A stretch of DNA of 64,000 nt from Muricoccus harenae (lineage in GTDB: Bacteria; Pseudomonadota; Alphaproteobacteria; Acetobacterales; Acetobacteraceae). The notes under the pieces were generated by a model. That model was not told the DNA's origin and did no database searches. It saw only the letters and a list, made by a program, of their open reading frames with translations. The stretch lies in assembly GCF_009848505.1 (NCBI RefSeq), contig NZ_WWDL01000028.1, positions 23,320 through 87,319 of the forward strand, written 5' to 3'. The position numbers and the translations under genes are program-made. Numbering within the stretch: position 1 is the stretch's first letter; each line of letters opens with the position of its first letter. Below, piece after piece: positions 55,718-64,000 of the stretch.

Positions 55718-55750
55718 TCCTGCTCCAAGGCAAACCGGCCCGGGGTCAGC

Positions 55751-56731
55751 TCAGGCTGGTGTGCAGGCAAGGGAAGCCTTCCCACGATAGGGTGAGATGA
55801 GGACCGGGGCGGCGGGATTGGCGCCGCGGAGCTCGCGTGCGGTCAGGTCGCGCGCGATGATGACGAGACCTTCCGGCACCTCCCTGGCGCCAGGTACGGA
55901 GGTCGGGGGGGCGAAAAGGGTGCCCACGGCCTGAACCAGGAGGGGCTCCTCGGTGCCGGGGCGGCGGATGAAGCCCTTCACGCGGAGGAGGCGGTCTCCG
56001 CAGAAGGCGGCGAGGTCCTCCATCCAGTCCAATCGGTCCTCCCAGGTGGCGCGCTCGGCAAAGGTGGCGCGAAGGACCGCGACCCGGGGGTGGCCTCCCC
56101 CTCCCTCCTCCTGCTCCGGAATAGGCGCAGCGGTCGGAACCGGTGCGAAAGCGGCGTGGGCCCGGGCGGCACGGTCGGGTTCGAGCACGCGGTGGGCGAG
56201 CGGGTTGATGGCCGAGACGAGCGACTCTGCTGCAGCCACTTCGGCGACATCCAGCTTGGTGAAGACGACGCTGCTGGCCGCCGCAATCTGTGCCGCGACC
56301 TCGTCGAAGTACTCGGCGCGCTGCGCAGCCTGGGACGCGTCGCAGGTGGTGACCACGCGCACGGCCATGCCGAGCGGGGCGAGCGGCGAAAGGGACCGCA
56401 GGATCGGGCCCGGGCGGGAAAGGCCGGAACACTCCAGCACGATGCGGCGGAACGGCGGAAGGCCAGCCCGCGCGCGCTCATCTACCAACGTACGCACCGT
56501 GAAGACGAGGTCGCTGGTCAGGGAACAGCAGACGCAACCATTCGCGAGCATGGCCATGGGAATGCCGCCGCCCTGGGCGATGATGGCACCGTCCACGTCG
56601 ATCTCGCCGGCCTCGTTCACGATGACAGCCGTGTCCGCCGCTGCCGGCAAGGCGAGCCAGTCAACAAGCAGCGAGGTCTTTCCGCTTCCCAGGAAGCCGG
56701 CGAGCAAGATGAACTCGGCCGGATAGTTCAT
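55751..56731 (-). CDS. COG0523 (CobW/P47K) family GTPase, putative metallochaperone
   Basis: This is a 326-residue G3E GTPase. Walker A GFLGSGKTSLL is at residues 12-22, the hallmark metal-binding motif NGCVCCSL about 64-71 and the guanine motif TKLD about 157-160. A CobW C-terminal domain follows (PRVAVLRATFAERATWED, LLRVKGFIRRPG). Such proteins deliver metals, mostly zinc or cobalt, to enzymes. The start codon overlaps the stop of a metal-dependent amidohydrolase (ATGA), so that enzyme is the natural client. No His-rich stretch is seen. Confidence 0.92.
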   Translation of the reverse strand: MNYPAEFILLAGFLGSGKTSLLVDWLALPAAADTAVIVNEAGEIDVDGAIIAQGGGIPMAMLANGCVCCSLTSDLVFTVRTLVDERARAGLPPFRRIVLECSGLSRPGPILRSLSPLAPLGMAVRVVTTCDASQAAQRAEYFDEVAAQIAAASSVVFTKLDVAEVAAAESLVSAINPLAHRVLEPDRAARAHAAFAPVPTAAPIPEQEEGGGGHPRVAVLRATFAERATWEDRLDWMEDLAAFCGDRLLRVKGFIRRPGTEEPLLVQAVGTLFAPPTSVPGAREVPEGLVIIARDLTARELRGANPAAPVLISPYRGKASLACTPA

Positions 56732-58338
56732 GTGGCCTTCGCCTCCAGATCTTTCTCGGCCGCCACCATCGCGCGGATATCAGCCAGCAGCTCCCCAACA
56801 TCGAAGACCAGACCGGCGCGGATGGTGTGCCGCAGGGCACGGCGCCATTCGGCCTTGCCCGTCTCGTCGTTCAGCCGGAGCGCGCCGCTGCCGTAAAGCA
56901 GCTTCCAGTCATCCAGCGGGTTCTCATCCAGGATGAGGAGGTCAGCAGACTTGCCGACCTCGATGCTCCCGGTCTCGTCGTCAATGCCCAGCAGCTCGGC
57001 GCCAAGGATGGTGGCGGAGCGCAACACCTCCAGAGCGTTAAATCCGGCCTCTTGCAGCAGCTCCAGCTCGCGCACATAGCCGAATCCGAAGATCTGGAAG
57101 ATGAAGCCGGAATCGCTGCCGGTGCAGACGCGGCCGCCGCGATTCTTGTATGCGTTCAGGAACTGCATCCAGAGCCGGTAGTGCCCCTTCCACTCGATTT
57201 CGTTGGTCACGGACCAGCGATACCAATAGGCACCGTGACCACCGCGGGCAGGCTGGAAGTAGCGCCACATGCTGGGCCAGGTGTAATCGTCGTGCCAATC
57301 CGCGCGCCGGAAGCGCATGAGGTCGCGGTTGGCGTCGTAGATCGTCATCGTGGGAACAAAGGTGAAGTCGAGCTCGAGGAAGCGCTCAAGCACCTCGTTC
57401 CACTTGGCACTGCCGGGCTCGGCGGATTGCAGAAAGGTCTGGCCTGCGGCCGAGAAGCGGAAATACTCGTCGTTGTAGTTGTAACCGGTTGGATAGGCCT
57501 GCACGACGCGGTCATCGTAGAGGGCCTCGGGAAGGCCGTAATAATGCTCAGCGCTCGTCAGGCCCCAACGCGCTGTCGTCAACGCATTCATGCGTGTAAC
57601 GGCCTGCTGGGCGTGATGGCAGCCGGTGCGGAGGCCGAGCTTCACGCATTCCTCCAACGCCGCACGCATGATGGCCGGCGGGGCCCCGAAGAACTTCACG
57701 CCATCTGCCCCGGCATCCTTCGCGCGGCGCAGCCAGTCCCGCGCCTCATCCGGCGTGTGGATGGTCTTGAGCATATCGTTCACGGCGGGGAAGTAGGGAT
57801 GGGCGCGGATGCGCGGCGCCGCGATGCGATTGGCAGCGGAAGCCTCGCGCTGCTCGGTGACCCAGTCGAGGCCACTGAAGCAGCCCATCTCTCGCACCGT
57901 GGTTACCCCATGGGCAAGCCAGAGCTTGTAGACATAGTCTGCGGGCGCCACCGACCCGTGAAGGGCATGGTAGGGCACGCCGATATGGGTATGGCAGTCG
58001 ATCAGCCCGGGGGTGACGAACTTGCCATGGCAGTCGATCTCGTGATCGCCAGCAGGCGGACGCCGGGAAGGATTGATCGGCTTGTGCGGCGTGCCGACGG
58101 GCGTGATGGCCGCGATCCGATCGTTCTCAACCACGATGTCGGCGGGCCCCCAGGGCGGCGCGCCGGTGCCATCGATGATCGTGGCACCTCGCAGCACCAG
58201 GCGGCGATAGGGGCCGGCGCCGCGGTCGCGCGAGGTGGCGGCGGGCACGGGCGGCATACCGAGCTTCGTGTTCTTGGTGGTGATTTCAGTGCCGACCTTC
58301 GGCGCATCTACCTGGCTGATGCCGGACATGCTGTTCAC
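56728..58338 (-). CDS. Amidohydrolase-superfamily enzyme
   Basis: This is a 536-residue metal-dependent hydrolase of the prolidase/imidazolonepropionase-like branch. Metal-site residues are visible: HTH in IDCHTHIGVPYHA, the likely bridging lysine in GVKFFGAPPA, His in TGCHHAQQAV, His in SAEHYYG and Asp in CTGSDSGF. The start is GTG 58338, or ATG 58329 with GGGGAA upstream. It lies 7 bases after the permease gene and overlaps the GTPase gene. The adjacent polyamine-type importer suggests an amide or amine substrate brought in from outside. Confidence 0.9.
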   Translation of the reverse strand: MNSMSGISQVDAPKVGTEITTKNTKLGMPPVPAATSRDRGAGPYRRLVLRGATIIDGTGAPPWGPADIVVENDRIAAITPVGTPHKPINPSRRPPAGDHEIDCHGKFVTPGLIDCHTHIGVPYHALHGSVAPADYVYKLWLAHGVTTVREMGCFSGLDWVTEQREASAANRIAAPRIRAHPYFPAVNDMLKTIHTPDEARDWLRRAKDAGADGVKFFGAPPAIMRAALEECVKLGLRTGCHHAQQAVTRMNALTTARWGLTSAEHYYGLPEALYDDRVVQAYPTGYNYNDEYFRFSAAGQTFLQSAEPGSAKWNEVLERFLELDFTFVPTMTIYDANRDLMRFRRADWHDDYTWPSMWRYFQPARGGHGAYWYRWSVTNEIEWKGHYRLWMQFLNAYKNRGGRVCTGSDSGFIFQIFGFGYVRELELLQEAGFNALEVLRSATILGAELLGIDDETGSIEVGKSADLLILDENPLDDWKLLYGSGALRLNDETGKAEWRRALRHTIRAGLVFDVGELLADIRAMVAAEKDLEAKAT

Positions 58339-58345
58339 TTCCCCA

Positions 58346-59173
58346 TCAACGACGGTAGCAGCGGCCGAGCACGGCGCTGCCGACCACGGTCAGCACCAGC
58401 GTGAAGCCGAGCAAAATGAAGGCGAGCGCGGCGCCGAAGGGCCAGTTGTTGCCGCGGACGAACTGATCATACACAGCAGGAGCCATCATCTTGAACTGCG
58501 GCCCCCCGAGAAGAACGGCACTGGCATAGGTGTTCATGCAGAGCACGAAAACCAGCACCGAGCCGGCAATGACGCCCGGCAAGGCAAGGGGCAGCACGAC
58601 GCGCCGGAAGACAGTGAGCGGACTCGCCCCGAGGTTGGAGGCTGCCTCCTCCGCTTGGCGGGGAATGCCCTCGATTACCGCGGAAAGGGTGAGGATCATG
58701 TAGGGCAGCACCACGGCAACAATGCCTGCAACAACGGCGCCCGTGTTGTAGAGCAGCGGCAACGGCGCAGCGTTGACGCCGAGCCCGAGCAACGCAGCAT
58801 TGATCGCGCCGCCATTGCCAAGGAGCGCGAGCCAGCCCGCGGCACGCACGACATTGCCCACCAGCAGGGGAAACATGACCACGATGGTGGCGAAGCTCTT
58901 CCACCGGCCCTGCATTCGCGCCAGCCAGTAGGCCGTGGGAAAACCGAGTCCCAGCGTGAGCAAGGTGCTGCCCGTCGCCACGGCCAGGGTGGTGACCAAC
59001 ACTTGGCGATAATACGGATCCTGGACGGCCCGAAAGTAATTGGCCGCGGTCGTCGCCTCCACCATCATCTGGGTCGGGCTGAACTCGTTGAGCGAGATGC
59101 GGAAGAGCAGCAGCATCGGCGCCACGAGCAGCAGCAAAACCAACACGCCGGCGGGTAGGACGAGCGCGGCCAC
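58346..59173 (-). CDS. ABC transporter permease (spermidine/putrescine PotB type)
   Basis: This is a 275-residue permease with six helices. The EAA loop reads EAASNLGASPLTVFRRVVLPLALPG (about residues 183-207). It is translated from GTG 59173, 3 bases after the binding protein gene. It pairs with the PotC-type permease at the operon start. The substrate of such importers can be a polyamine, but also other amines or acids. Confidence 0.92.
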   Translation of the reverse strand: MAALVLPAGVLVLLLLVAPMLLLFRISLNEFSPTQMMVEATTAANYFRAVQDPYYRQVLVTTLAVATGSTLLTLGLGFPTAYWLARMQGRWKSFATIVVMFPLLVGNVVRAAGWLALLGNGGAINAALLGLGVNAAPLPLLYNTGAVVAGIVAVVLPYMILTLSAVIEGIPRQAEEAASNLGASPLTVFRRVVLPLALPGVIAGSVLVFVLCMNTYASAVLLGGPQFKMMAPAVYDQFVRGNNWPFGAALAFILLGFTLVLTVVGSAVLGRCYRR

Positions 59174-59176
59174 CGA

Positions 59177-60211
59177 TCAGCCCTTGAACTGCTTGTTCCA
59201 GAAATCGAGGATCTCGCCGTGGGAGCGCTGGAGGTATTCGTAATCCGGCGCCTTCAACTGCGCCTGATCCGCCTCGCTCAGGCTGATCTGCTTGGCAATC
59301 TCGGGCGGCAGGGAGGCATCCGTCACCGTCGGTAAATAACCCATGCGGTCGGCGAAGGCCGTCTGGGCCTGCGGCTGCAGCATGGCGTCCAGATAGGCGT
59401 AGGCGTTGTCCTTGTTGCGGCTGTTTCGCGGAACGGCTGCCTCGAAGACGATGGCATAGGCGCCTTCCTTCGGCACGACATGCCGCAGCGGAATGCCGGC
59501 CTTCTGCCACATGTAGCCACGGGCGAGCCACATAGGCGTCATCCACACCTCCTCGCCCTTCAGGGCGGCGGCAAGGGCCTCGTTGGAGGGGTAGATCTTG
59601 GCGTCGAGGGAGCGAAGCTCCATTAGCTTATTCCGGGCGGGGGTGTAGTCACCAAAGCTGCCGCCGCCTGCCATGGCGGCCGCGAAAGTGTTGGTGGAAT
59701 AGAGGATGTCGGAGAAGCCGACGCGGCCGCGATACTTCGGATCCCACATATCGGCGAAGGAGGTCGGCGCCGTGGTTACCTTGTCCGGATTATAGAGCAG
59801 GACGAGGGCCGAATAGATGTGCGGGATGGCGTAGGGCTTGCGGAGTGCAGGCAGGATGCTGCCGGCACGCTTCAGGCGGGACATGTCCAACGTGTCCAAC
59901 GCGTCCTGGGAGGACATCATGTGCATGTCCGTGTCCGAAAGGCAGGCGACGCCCATGGTGCCGCGGCGTGCCTGGCGCTCGGCCAGCAACTTGGTCTTGC
60001 GCGGGTCGGCGTTCGCGACGTCCTGCAGTACCTCGATGCCCTGGGGCTGCATCAGGGGCGTGTCGATGTTCTGGCGGAGCAGCTCACCATAATCGCCGCC
60101 CCACGTACCCACGACGACCTGCTTGGATTGGGCGCGGGCAAGGCCGGGAAGGCCGGCGGAGGCGGCTGCAATAGCGGCGCCGCCCAGGGTTGCGCGTCGG
60201 GAGATGATCAT
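59177..60211 (-). CDS. ABC transporter substrate-binding protein (PotD-like)
   Basis: This is a 344-residue periplasmic receptor of the spermidine/putrescine-type family. The N-terminus has a Tat-like signal (SRRATLGGAAIAAASAG). Then come VVVGTWGGDYGELLRQN, TTAPTSFADMWDPKYRGRVGF and AGGGSFGDYTPARNKLMEL. Lobe boundaries match the family. It is encoded 3 bases from the ATPase gene and 3 bases from the permease gene, in one operon. Confidence 0.92.
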   Translation of the reverse strand: MIISRRATLGGAAIAAASAGLPGLARAQSKQVVVGTWGGDYGELLRQNIDTPLMQPQGIEVLQDVANADPRKTKLLAERQARRGTMGVACLSDTDMHMMSSQDALDTLDMSRLKRAGSILPALRKPYAIPHIYSALVLLYNPDKVTTAPTSFADMWDPKYRGRVGFSDILYSTNTFAAAMAGGGSFGDYTPARNKLMELRSLDAKIYPSNEALAAALKGEEVWMTPMWLARGYMWQKAGIPLRHVVPKEGAYAIVFEAAVPRNSRNKDNAYAYLDAMLQPQAQTAFADRMGYLPTVTDASLPPEIAKQISLSEADQAQLKAPDYEYLQRSHGEILDFWNKQFKG

Positions 60212-60214
60212 GCG

Positions 60215-61282
60215 TCAGACTCCTGTTTCGGGTTGCGCCGCCGGCAAAAGCCGGGCGGCGGAAGCATCCCATGAAATCGTCACTGCGTCGCCGGGGGAGA
60301 GCCGGCGTAGTGGGTCGTCCGCGCTCGGGGTCTGGCGGATGGCCAGCAGCGGCGTACCGGCGAGGTCCAGATGGTACTCAGTCTGCGGCCCAAGATAGGT
60401 GATCATTTTCAGCCGCCCCGCCCCATCGGTGCCGGCGGTGATAGACACGTTCTCTGGCCGTAGCGCCAGAATGCAGGAACCCGGGGGCGCCGGCGAAGCC
60501 GCGCAGGGCAACAGTGCGCCGGAACTGGCGCGGAACTGGCCCTGAGCCTCCAGCCGTCCCTCTATCAGGTTGCAGCGGCCGACGAAGCCGGCGACGAAGG
60601 GATCGGCAGGGCGCTCGTACAGGTCCTCTGCGGTGCCGACCTGGCGGACGCGGCCGCGCTCCATCACCACGAGACGGTCGGCCATGGTGAGGGCTTCCTC
60701 CTGGTCATGGGTGACGATCAGGGTGGTGAGGCCGAGGCGCTGCTGAAGGGCGCGTATTTCCATGCGCACCTCGCCGCGCAGCTTGGCATCCAGGTTTGAC
60801 AGCGGTTCGTCCAGCAGGAAGACAGCGGGATTCACGACCAGGGCGCGGGCCAGGGCCACGCGCTGCTGCTGCCCACCGGAAAGCTGGCGCGGCAGCCGAT
60901 CCTCAAGCGCGTCAAGGCGCACAAGACGCAGGGCCTCGCGCACGCGGGTCTCGCGCTCGGCGCGGCTCACCCGGCGCATCTCCAGTCCGAATGCGACATT
61001 CTCCGCCACCGTCATATGCGGAAAGAGTGCGTAGGACTGGAACACCATACCCGTATCGCGTGCATGGGGTGGGGTGCGGGTGACATCCTTCCCGCCGATC
61101 AGCACGCGGCCGGCGCTCGGCGGAACAAAACCCGCCACCATGCGCAGCGTGGTGGTCTTGCCACAGCCCGAGGGGCCGAGAAGCGCCACCATCTCGCCCT
61201 GGCCAACATCCAGGTCGACGCGTTCCACGGCGGTAGAGGCACCATAGCGCTTGCCGAGTGCGTCGAGAACGAGGCTGCCCAT
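60215..61282 (-). CDS. ABC transporter ATP-binding protein (PotA type)
   Basis: This is a 355-residue ATPase. Walker A GPSGCGKTTTL is near residue 36, the signature LSGGQQQRVALARAL about 138 and Walker [16 protein letters not shown] follows. A C-terminal regulatory part has LALRPENVSI. It is the second gene of the operon, 19 bases after the permease gene. It energises the importer together with the two permeases. Confidence 0.93.
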   Translation of the reverse strand: MGSLVLDALGKRYGASTAVERVDLDVGQGEMVALLGPSGCGKTTTLRMVAGFVPPSAGRVLIGGKDVTRTPPHARDTGMVFQSYALFPHMTVAENVAFGLEMRRVSRAERETRVREALRLVRLDALEDRLPRQLSGGQQQRVALARALVVNPAVFLLDEPLSNLDAKLRGEVRMEIRALQQRLGLTTLIVTHDQEEALTMADRLVVMERGRVRQVGTAEDLYERPADPFVAGFVGRCNLIEGRLEAQGQFRASSGALLPCAASPAPPGSCILALRPENVSITAGTDGAGRLKMITYLGPQTEYHLDLAGTPLLAIRQTPSADDPLRRLSPGDAVTISWDASAARLLPAAQPETGV

Positions 61283-61301
61283 CAGGCGAATGCTCCGGCG
61301 A

Positions 61302-62111
61302 TCATACGGTCCTCGCGATGGAAACGAAGCGGTCGGTAACGAGCATCAGCACGGCCACGAGAAGGATCTGCACAGTGGCCACAGCAGCCAAGGTCGGGTC
61401 CACCCGGAATTCAAGATAGTTGAGCATGGCCACCGGCAGGGTGGTACGGCCGGGGCCAACCAGGAGAAGGCTCAGCTCCAGGTTCTCGAAGCTCTGAATG
61501 AAGGAGAAGAGACAGGCGGCGATGATGCCCGGACGCATGGCCGGAAGGGTGACGCGGCGGAACACGGTGAAAGGGCGCGCGCCCAGATTGGCAGCGGCCT
61601 CCTCGGCGGCCTGATCCATGCCCTGGAGGCTGGCGGTGACAAGGCGCACGGTCCAGGGAATGGTCAGCAGCACATGGGCGGCGACCAAGCCCTCCAAGGT
61701 GGAGGTTATGTCGCGGTCCAGCCAGAACTCGGCGCGCAGGTAGAACATGTAGAGGGCCGTTCCGGCCACTACGCCGGGCACGGCAAGCGGGCCAAGCAGC
61801 AGCGTATTCAGTGCGCCGCCGCCGCGCGGCTTGGCGCGCACCAGGGCAAAGGCGGCTGCGGTGCCGAACGGAACACCAACCAGCGTGGCCAGCAGCGCGA
61901 CCTGGAGGCTAGTGATAAAGCCACGTGCGAACTCCTGCCGCTCCCAGGCATTCACGTACCAGTCGAGCGTCAGGCCCTCCGGCGGGAAGGAGACGATCTC
62001 TTGCCGGAAGATGCTGATCACCATGACCATCACAACCGGCGCGAGGATGAGGGTGAAGGCAGCGCCGACCAGCGCTGCGAAGGCAACGCGACCGGGCGAC
62101 GGCAATGTCAC
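61302..62111 (-). CDS. ABC transporter permease (PotC type)
   Basis: This is a 269-residue permease with six helices; its EAA loop is EAAANLGARPFTVFRRVTLPAMRPG (about residues 176-200). It is the first gene of the six-gene minus-strand operon, which continues with ATPase, receptor, second permease, amidohydrolase and GTPase. The two permease genes are split by the other subunits, a less common order than in the pot operon. Confidence 0.92.
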   Translation of the reverse strand: MTLPSPGRVAFAALVGAAFTLILAPVVMVMVISIFRQEIVSFPPEGLTLDWYVNAWERQEFARGFITSLQVALLATLVGVPFGTAAAFALVRAKPRGGGALNTLLLGPLAVPGVVAGTALYMFYLRAEFWLDRDITSTLEGLVAAHVLLTIPWTVRLVTASLQGMDQAAEEAAANLGARPFTVFRRVTLPAMRPGIIAACLFSFIQSFENLELSLLLVGPGRTTLPVAMLNYLEFRVDPTLAAVATVQILLVAVLMLVTDRFVSIARTV

Positions 62112-62646
62112 GATGGGTTCCTCTCTCGCTGCGGGTGGCCGCGACCCAAACCATGGACGGCGACCAGGCTAGCACGTGCAGTGCCAGACCGCCGCAGACA
62201 CCATCATCGGCCTTGCCGCTCTTCCGTGTGAGCCTTCGCGGTCTCGGCCGTGCGGATGAAACAGGAAGCGAGCCTCGGGCGCCGCCCCTCGCTCTTGGCT
62301 ACGCGGTGGCGGTCTTCCCATACACTGGCCCGTCCAGCCGTCAAGCGGCGGCCGGGTGCTTCGGAGGTGACGCTCGCCAAGGCCTAGCCTACCCCGGTCG
62401 GGAGCTTGGCAACTCCAGCCGGGCCGCGTGGCACGACGGCGAAGGAGACGGCTTCGGAGAAGGCAGGCCGGAATCGGCCCGCATGTCCCATACCGGACGC
62501 ACCATGTGGCCGGCCGCCTTCGCGCCGGACACATGCGTCAGCGCCAGACCACGTGTCGCGCTGAACCCGCCCCCCCCCCTTACACGAGCGAAGCGCTCAG
62601 GCGCGTGACGGGATCATGTGGGTCATACACCTCTATCCTTCCCGCT
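62112..62646. other. Intergenic region of 535 bases
   Basis: Open frames here lack any recognisable homology and have no ribosome sites. A run of ten C residues lies at 62570-62579. The region should hold the promoter of the amidohydrolase/importer operon and the 3' end signal of the Bug gene, but none stands out. Confidence 0.45.
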
Positions 62647-63621
62647 TCACTCACGCGCCATTCCAAGCTCCTGCAGGACCTTCCGATTGCTCTCGCTCTC
62701 AGCGGCAAAGCGCTCGCGGAACTCGGTGCCGCTCGCATAGCTCGGCACCGAATTCAGCCGGGTGGCCGCGGTGCGGAAACTTTCACTGGCTACCGCCTCG
62801 CCACAGGCGCGCTGGAGGACCGCCGCCGTCGCGTCCGGCAGGCCGGCCGGCGCCACCAGCCCTCCGGCGGAGCTGCCGATGATCGGGTACCCCCCCTCGG
62901 TAAGCGTCGGCACCTCCGCAAGTCCGGGAAGCCGGGTCGCACTGAACACCCCAGCCACGGGCAGGCCGGTGGAGACCGGAATGGAAGGACTTTCCACGAA
63001 AGCCATGATCTGCCCGCCCAAGGCCGCCTGCGCCATTGGCCCCGCACCGGTGAATGGCGCGTGGAGCGCTTCCACCCCCGCTCCGCGCAGCAGGCGAGCA
63101 ATGAGGATGTGTTGCGTGCTGCCCTGGCCGGGCGAGCCGTAGACGAGAGCTTCCCGTTTCGTACGGCCGTAAGCGACCATGCCAGCGAGATCCTGGAACG
63201 GTGCATTTCGGCCAAGAATCAGCACCTGCGGGTTGTCATAGACGAGGCAGAGGAAGCGGAAGCTGTCGAGGGAGTAGCTGAGCGGCACGAGATGCGTCTG
63301 CGCCGTCAGCGGCGTGTTGGGCGAGAGGCCAATTGTGTAGCCATCCGGCCGGGCGCGGGCGATCTCGGCATCGCCGATCGTGCCCGAAGCGCCGCCGCGA
63401 TTGACGATCACCACACCTTGCCCCAGGGCTCGCGACAGCGCGGTTTGCAGGGCACGCGCCATGAGGTCCGTGTTGCCCCCTGGCGGATATGGCACGATCA
63501 GCTGGATCGGGCGGGCCGGGTAGCTCTCCTCTGCTGTCGCAACGCCGGGCAGTGCCAGGAGCAAGGGGGCTAACAACCAAATGCTCCAGCGCCTTACCCT
63601 GTTCAGCAACTTGCCGCGCAT
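62647..63621 (-). CDS. Bug-type (tripartite tricarboxylate transporter) substrate-binding protein
   Basis: This is a 324-residue periplasmic receptor with a signal peptide (WSIWLLAPLLLALPGVATA). Motifs are LIVPYPPGGNTDLMARAL, VIVNRGGASGTIGDAE and ALHAPFTGAGPMAQAAL. A strong GGAGGAAGG precedes ATG 63621. It has no permease genes nearby. The sequence right upstream ends at an insertion element boundary about 33 bases away, so its promoter may be disrupted. Confidence 0.92.
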   Translation of the reverse strand: MRGKLLNRVRRWSIWLLAPLLLALPGVATAEESYPARPIQLIVPYPPGGNTDLMARALQTALSRALGQGVVIVNRGGASGTIGDAEIARARPDGYTIGLSPNTPLTAQTHLVPLSYSLDSFRFLCLVYDNPQVLILGRNAPFQDLAGMVAYGRTKREALVYGSPGQGSTQHILIARLLRGAGVEALHAPFTGAGPMAQAALGGQIMAFVESPSIPVSTGLPVAGVFSATRLPGLAEVPTLTEGGYPIIGSSAGGLVAPAGLPDATAAVLQRACGEAVASESFRTAATRLNSVPSYASGTEFRERFAAESESNRKVLQELGMARE

Positions 63622-63653
63622 GCCTTCCTCCTGTTGAGTTCTTGAATGGGAGA

Positions 63654-64000
63654 CTAGTCTTACTGTGTCATTTCCAAGCGGGGCCTCTGGATTGCTGCAG
63701 GCAACAGGGGCAGCGTGGGAGGGATTGGACGAGGCTGACGATGAGGCGGCATCGGACGGTGCTGATCGAATATGGGACGTGACGCTCAGGTCGGACTGGG
63801 GGTGCCGCGCGGCTGGAAGCCCTGGGGTAGCGCAGGTGCCGCGAGGTGTCCGCGGGTGAAGCGGTGCTGAGGGGGAAAAAGGCAGCGCTCGGCCACCAGG
63901 AAGCCGAGGGCTGCGATGCAGAGGCTGGCGTGGTGATGGAAGCCGCGCCAGCCGCGGCCCTCGTAGTGCCCGAGGCCGATCTCTTGCTTCAGTTCCTGGT
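63654..64000 (-). mobile_element. Right part of an IS701-type insertion sequence (continues beyond the window)
   Basis: The transposase 3' end starts at the edge. CTAG at 63654-63657 fits the four-base YTAR target duplication of IS701 elements, which would put the element end close to 63658. The inverted-repeat end cannot be proven without the other end. The boundary is therefore approximate. Confidence 0.45.
63786..64000 (-). CDS. IS701 family transposase, C-terminal part (5' end outside window)
   Basis: The minus strand is open from the window edge to a TGA at 63786-63788 and gives 70 residues. It reads QELKQEIGLGHYEGRGWRGF then HHHASLCIAALGFLVAERC, the conserved C-terminal catalytic segment of IS701-type DDE transposases. 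The E of LGHYEGR is likely the third acidic residue. The final 35 residues are proline-rich and variable. The gene runs off the right edge. Confidence 0.85.
   Translation of the reverse strand, partial: QELKQEIGLGHYEGRGWRGFHHHASLCIAALGFLVAERCLFPPQHRFTRGHLAAPALPQGFQPRGTPSPT

Noticed and set aside
62105..62608. 167-codon plus-strand frame in the gap before the last Bug gene
   Set aside because: Proline/alanine-rich, no homology; it starts inside the opposite permease gene.

Overview
The window is GC-rich DNA with strong G/C bias at third codon positions. It carries many orphan Bug-type (tripartite tricarboxylate) binding proteins, LysR regulators and ABC/TRAP importers for organic acids and sugars. 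This suggests an environmental alphaproteobacterium, most likely an Acetobacteraceae member of the Roseomonas type. That assignment is an inference from gene content; no rRNA or tRNA gene is visible. Genes are dense, on both strands, and mostly metabolic.

Layout. 1-2598: end of a leucine-degradation locus (methylcrotonoyl-CoA carboxylase beta, cut by the window edge, and alpha). 2607-6685: an AsmA-like envelope protein, a cold-shock protein with a long leader, two or three small proteins and a hemolysin III homologue. 6855-11439: coupled hydantoinase/oxoprolinase A and B genes with a Bug receptor. 11562-14423: AlkB-like dioxygenase, RadC, a broken IclR regulator and a lone receiver-domain protein. 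14757-14792: a perfect 16-bp hairpin between convergent genes. 14844-20574: MYG1 hydrolase, M3 peptidase, a sulfite-oxidase-like enzyme and an MFS transporter. 20888-23708: a peptide-type binding protein with an M20 amidohydrolase. 23870-26518: a large beta-helix protein.

27083-36273 is a sugar-acid module: IlvD/Edd dehydratase, KDG-type kinase, KDPG-type aldolase, a complete sugar ABC importer and a XylX/FAH-type dehydratase. Two possible fates for a 2-keto-3-deoxy acid are therefore encoded side by side. 36452-39331 is a complete TRAP importer, followed by a lytic transglycosylase. 40425-44283 holds a Bug receptor, a ThDP enzyme and a divergent LysR gene. 44249-52200 holds a LysR gene, two tandem enolase-superfamily enzymes and a Liv-type ABC importer with a fused LivM-LivG subunit. 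52296-55717 is a catB-catC muconate cassette with a divergent LysR gene and a Bug receptor.

55751-62111 is a six-gene minus-strand operon: a spermidine/putrescine-type ABC importer, an amidohydrolase and a COG0523 (CobW-family) GTPase whose start overlaps the amidohydrolase stop. A last Bug receptor follows, and the right edge holds the 3' end of an IS701-type transposase.

I found no CRISPR array, phage or recognisable defence system. The most promising leads are the coupled amidohydrolase/COG0523 GTPase pair, the dual-route sugar-acid module, the concentric operator upstream of catB, the 16-bp hairpin and the isolated beta-helix protein.
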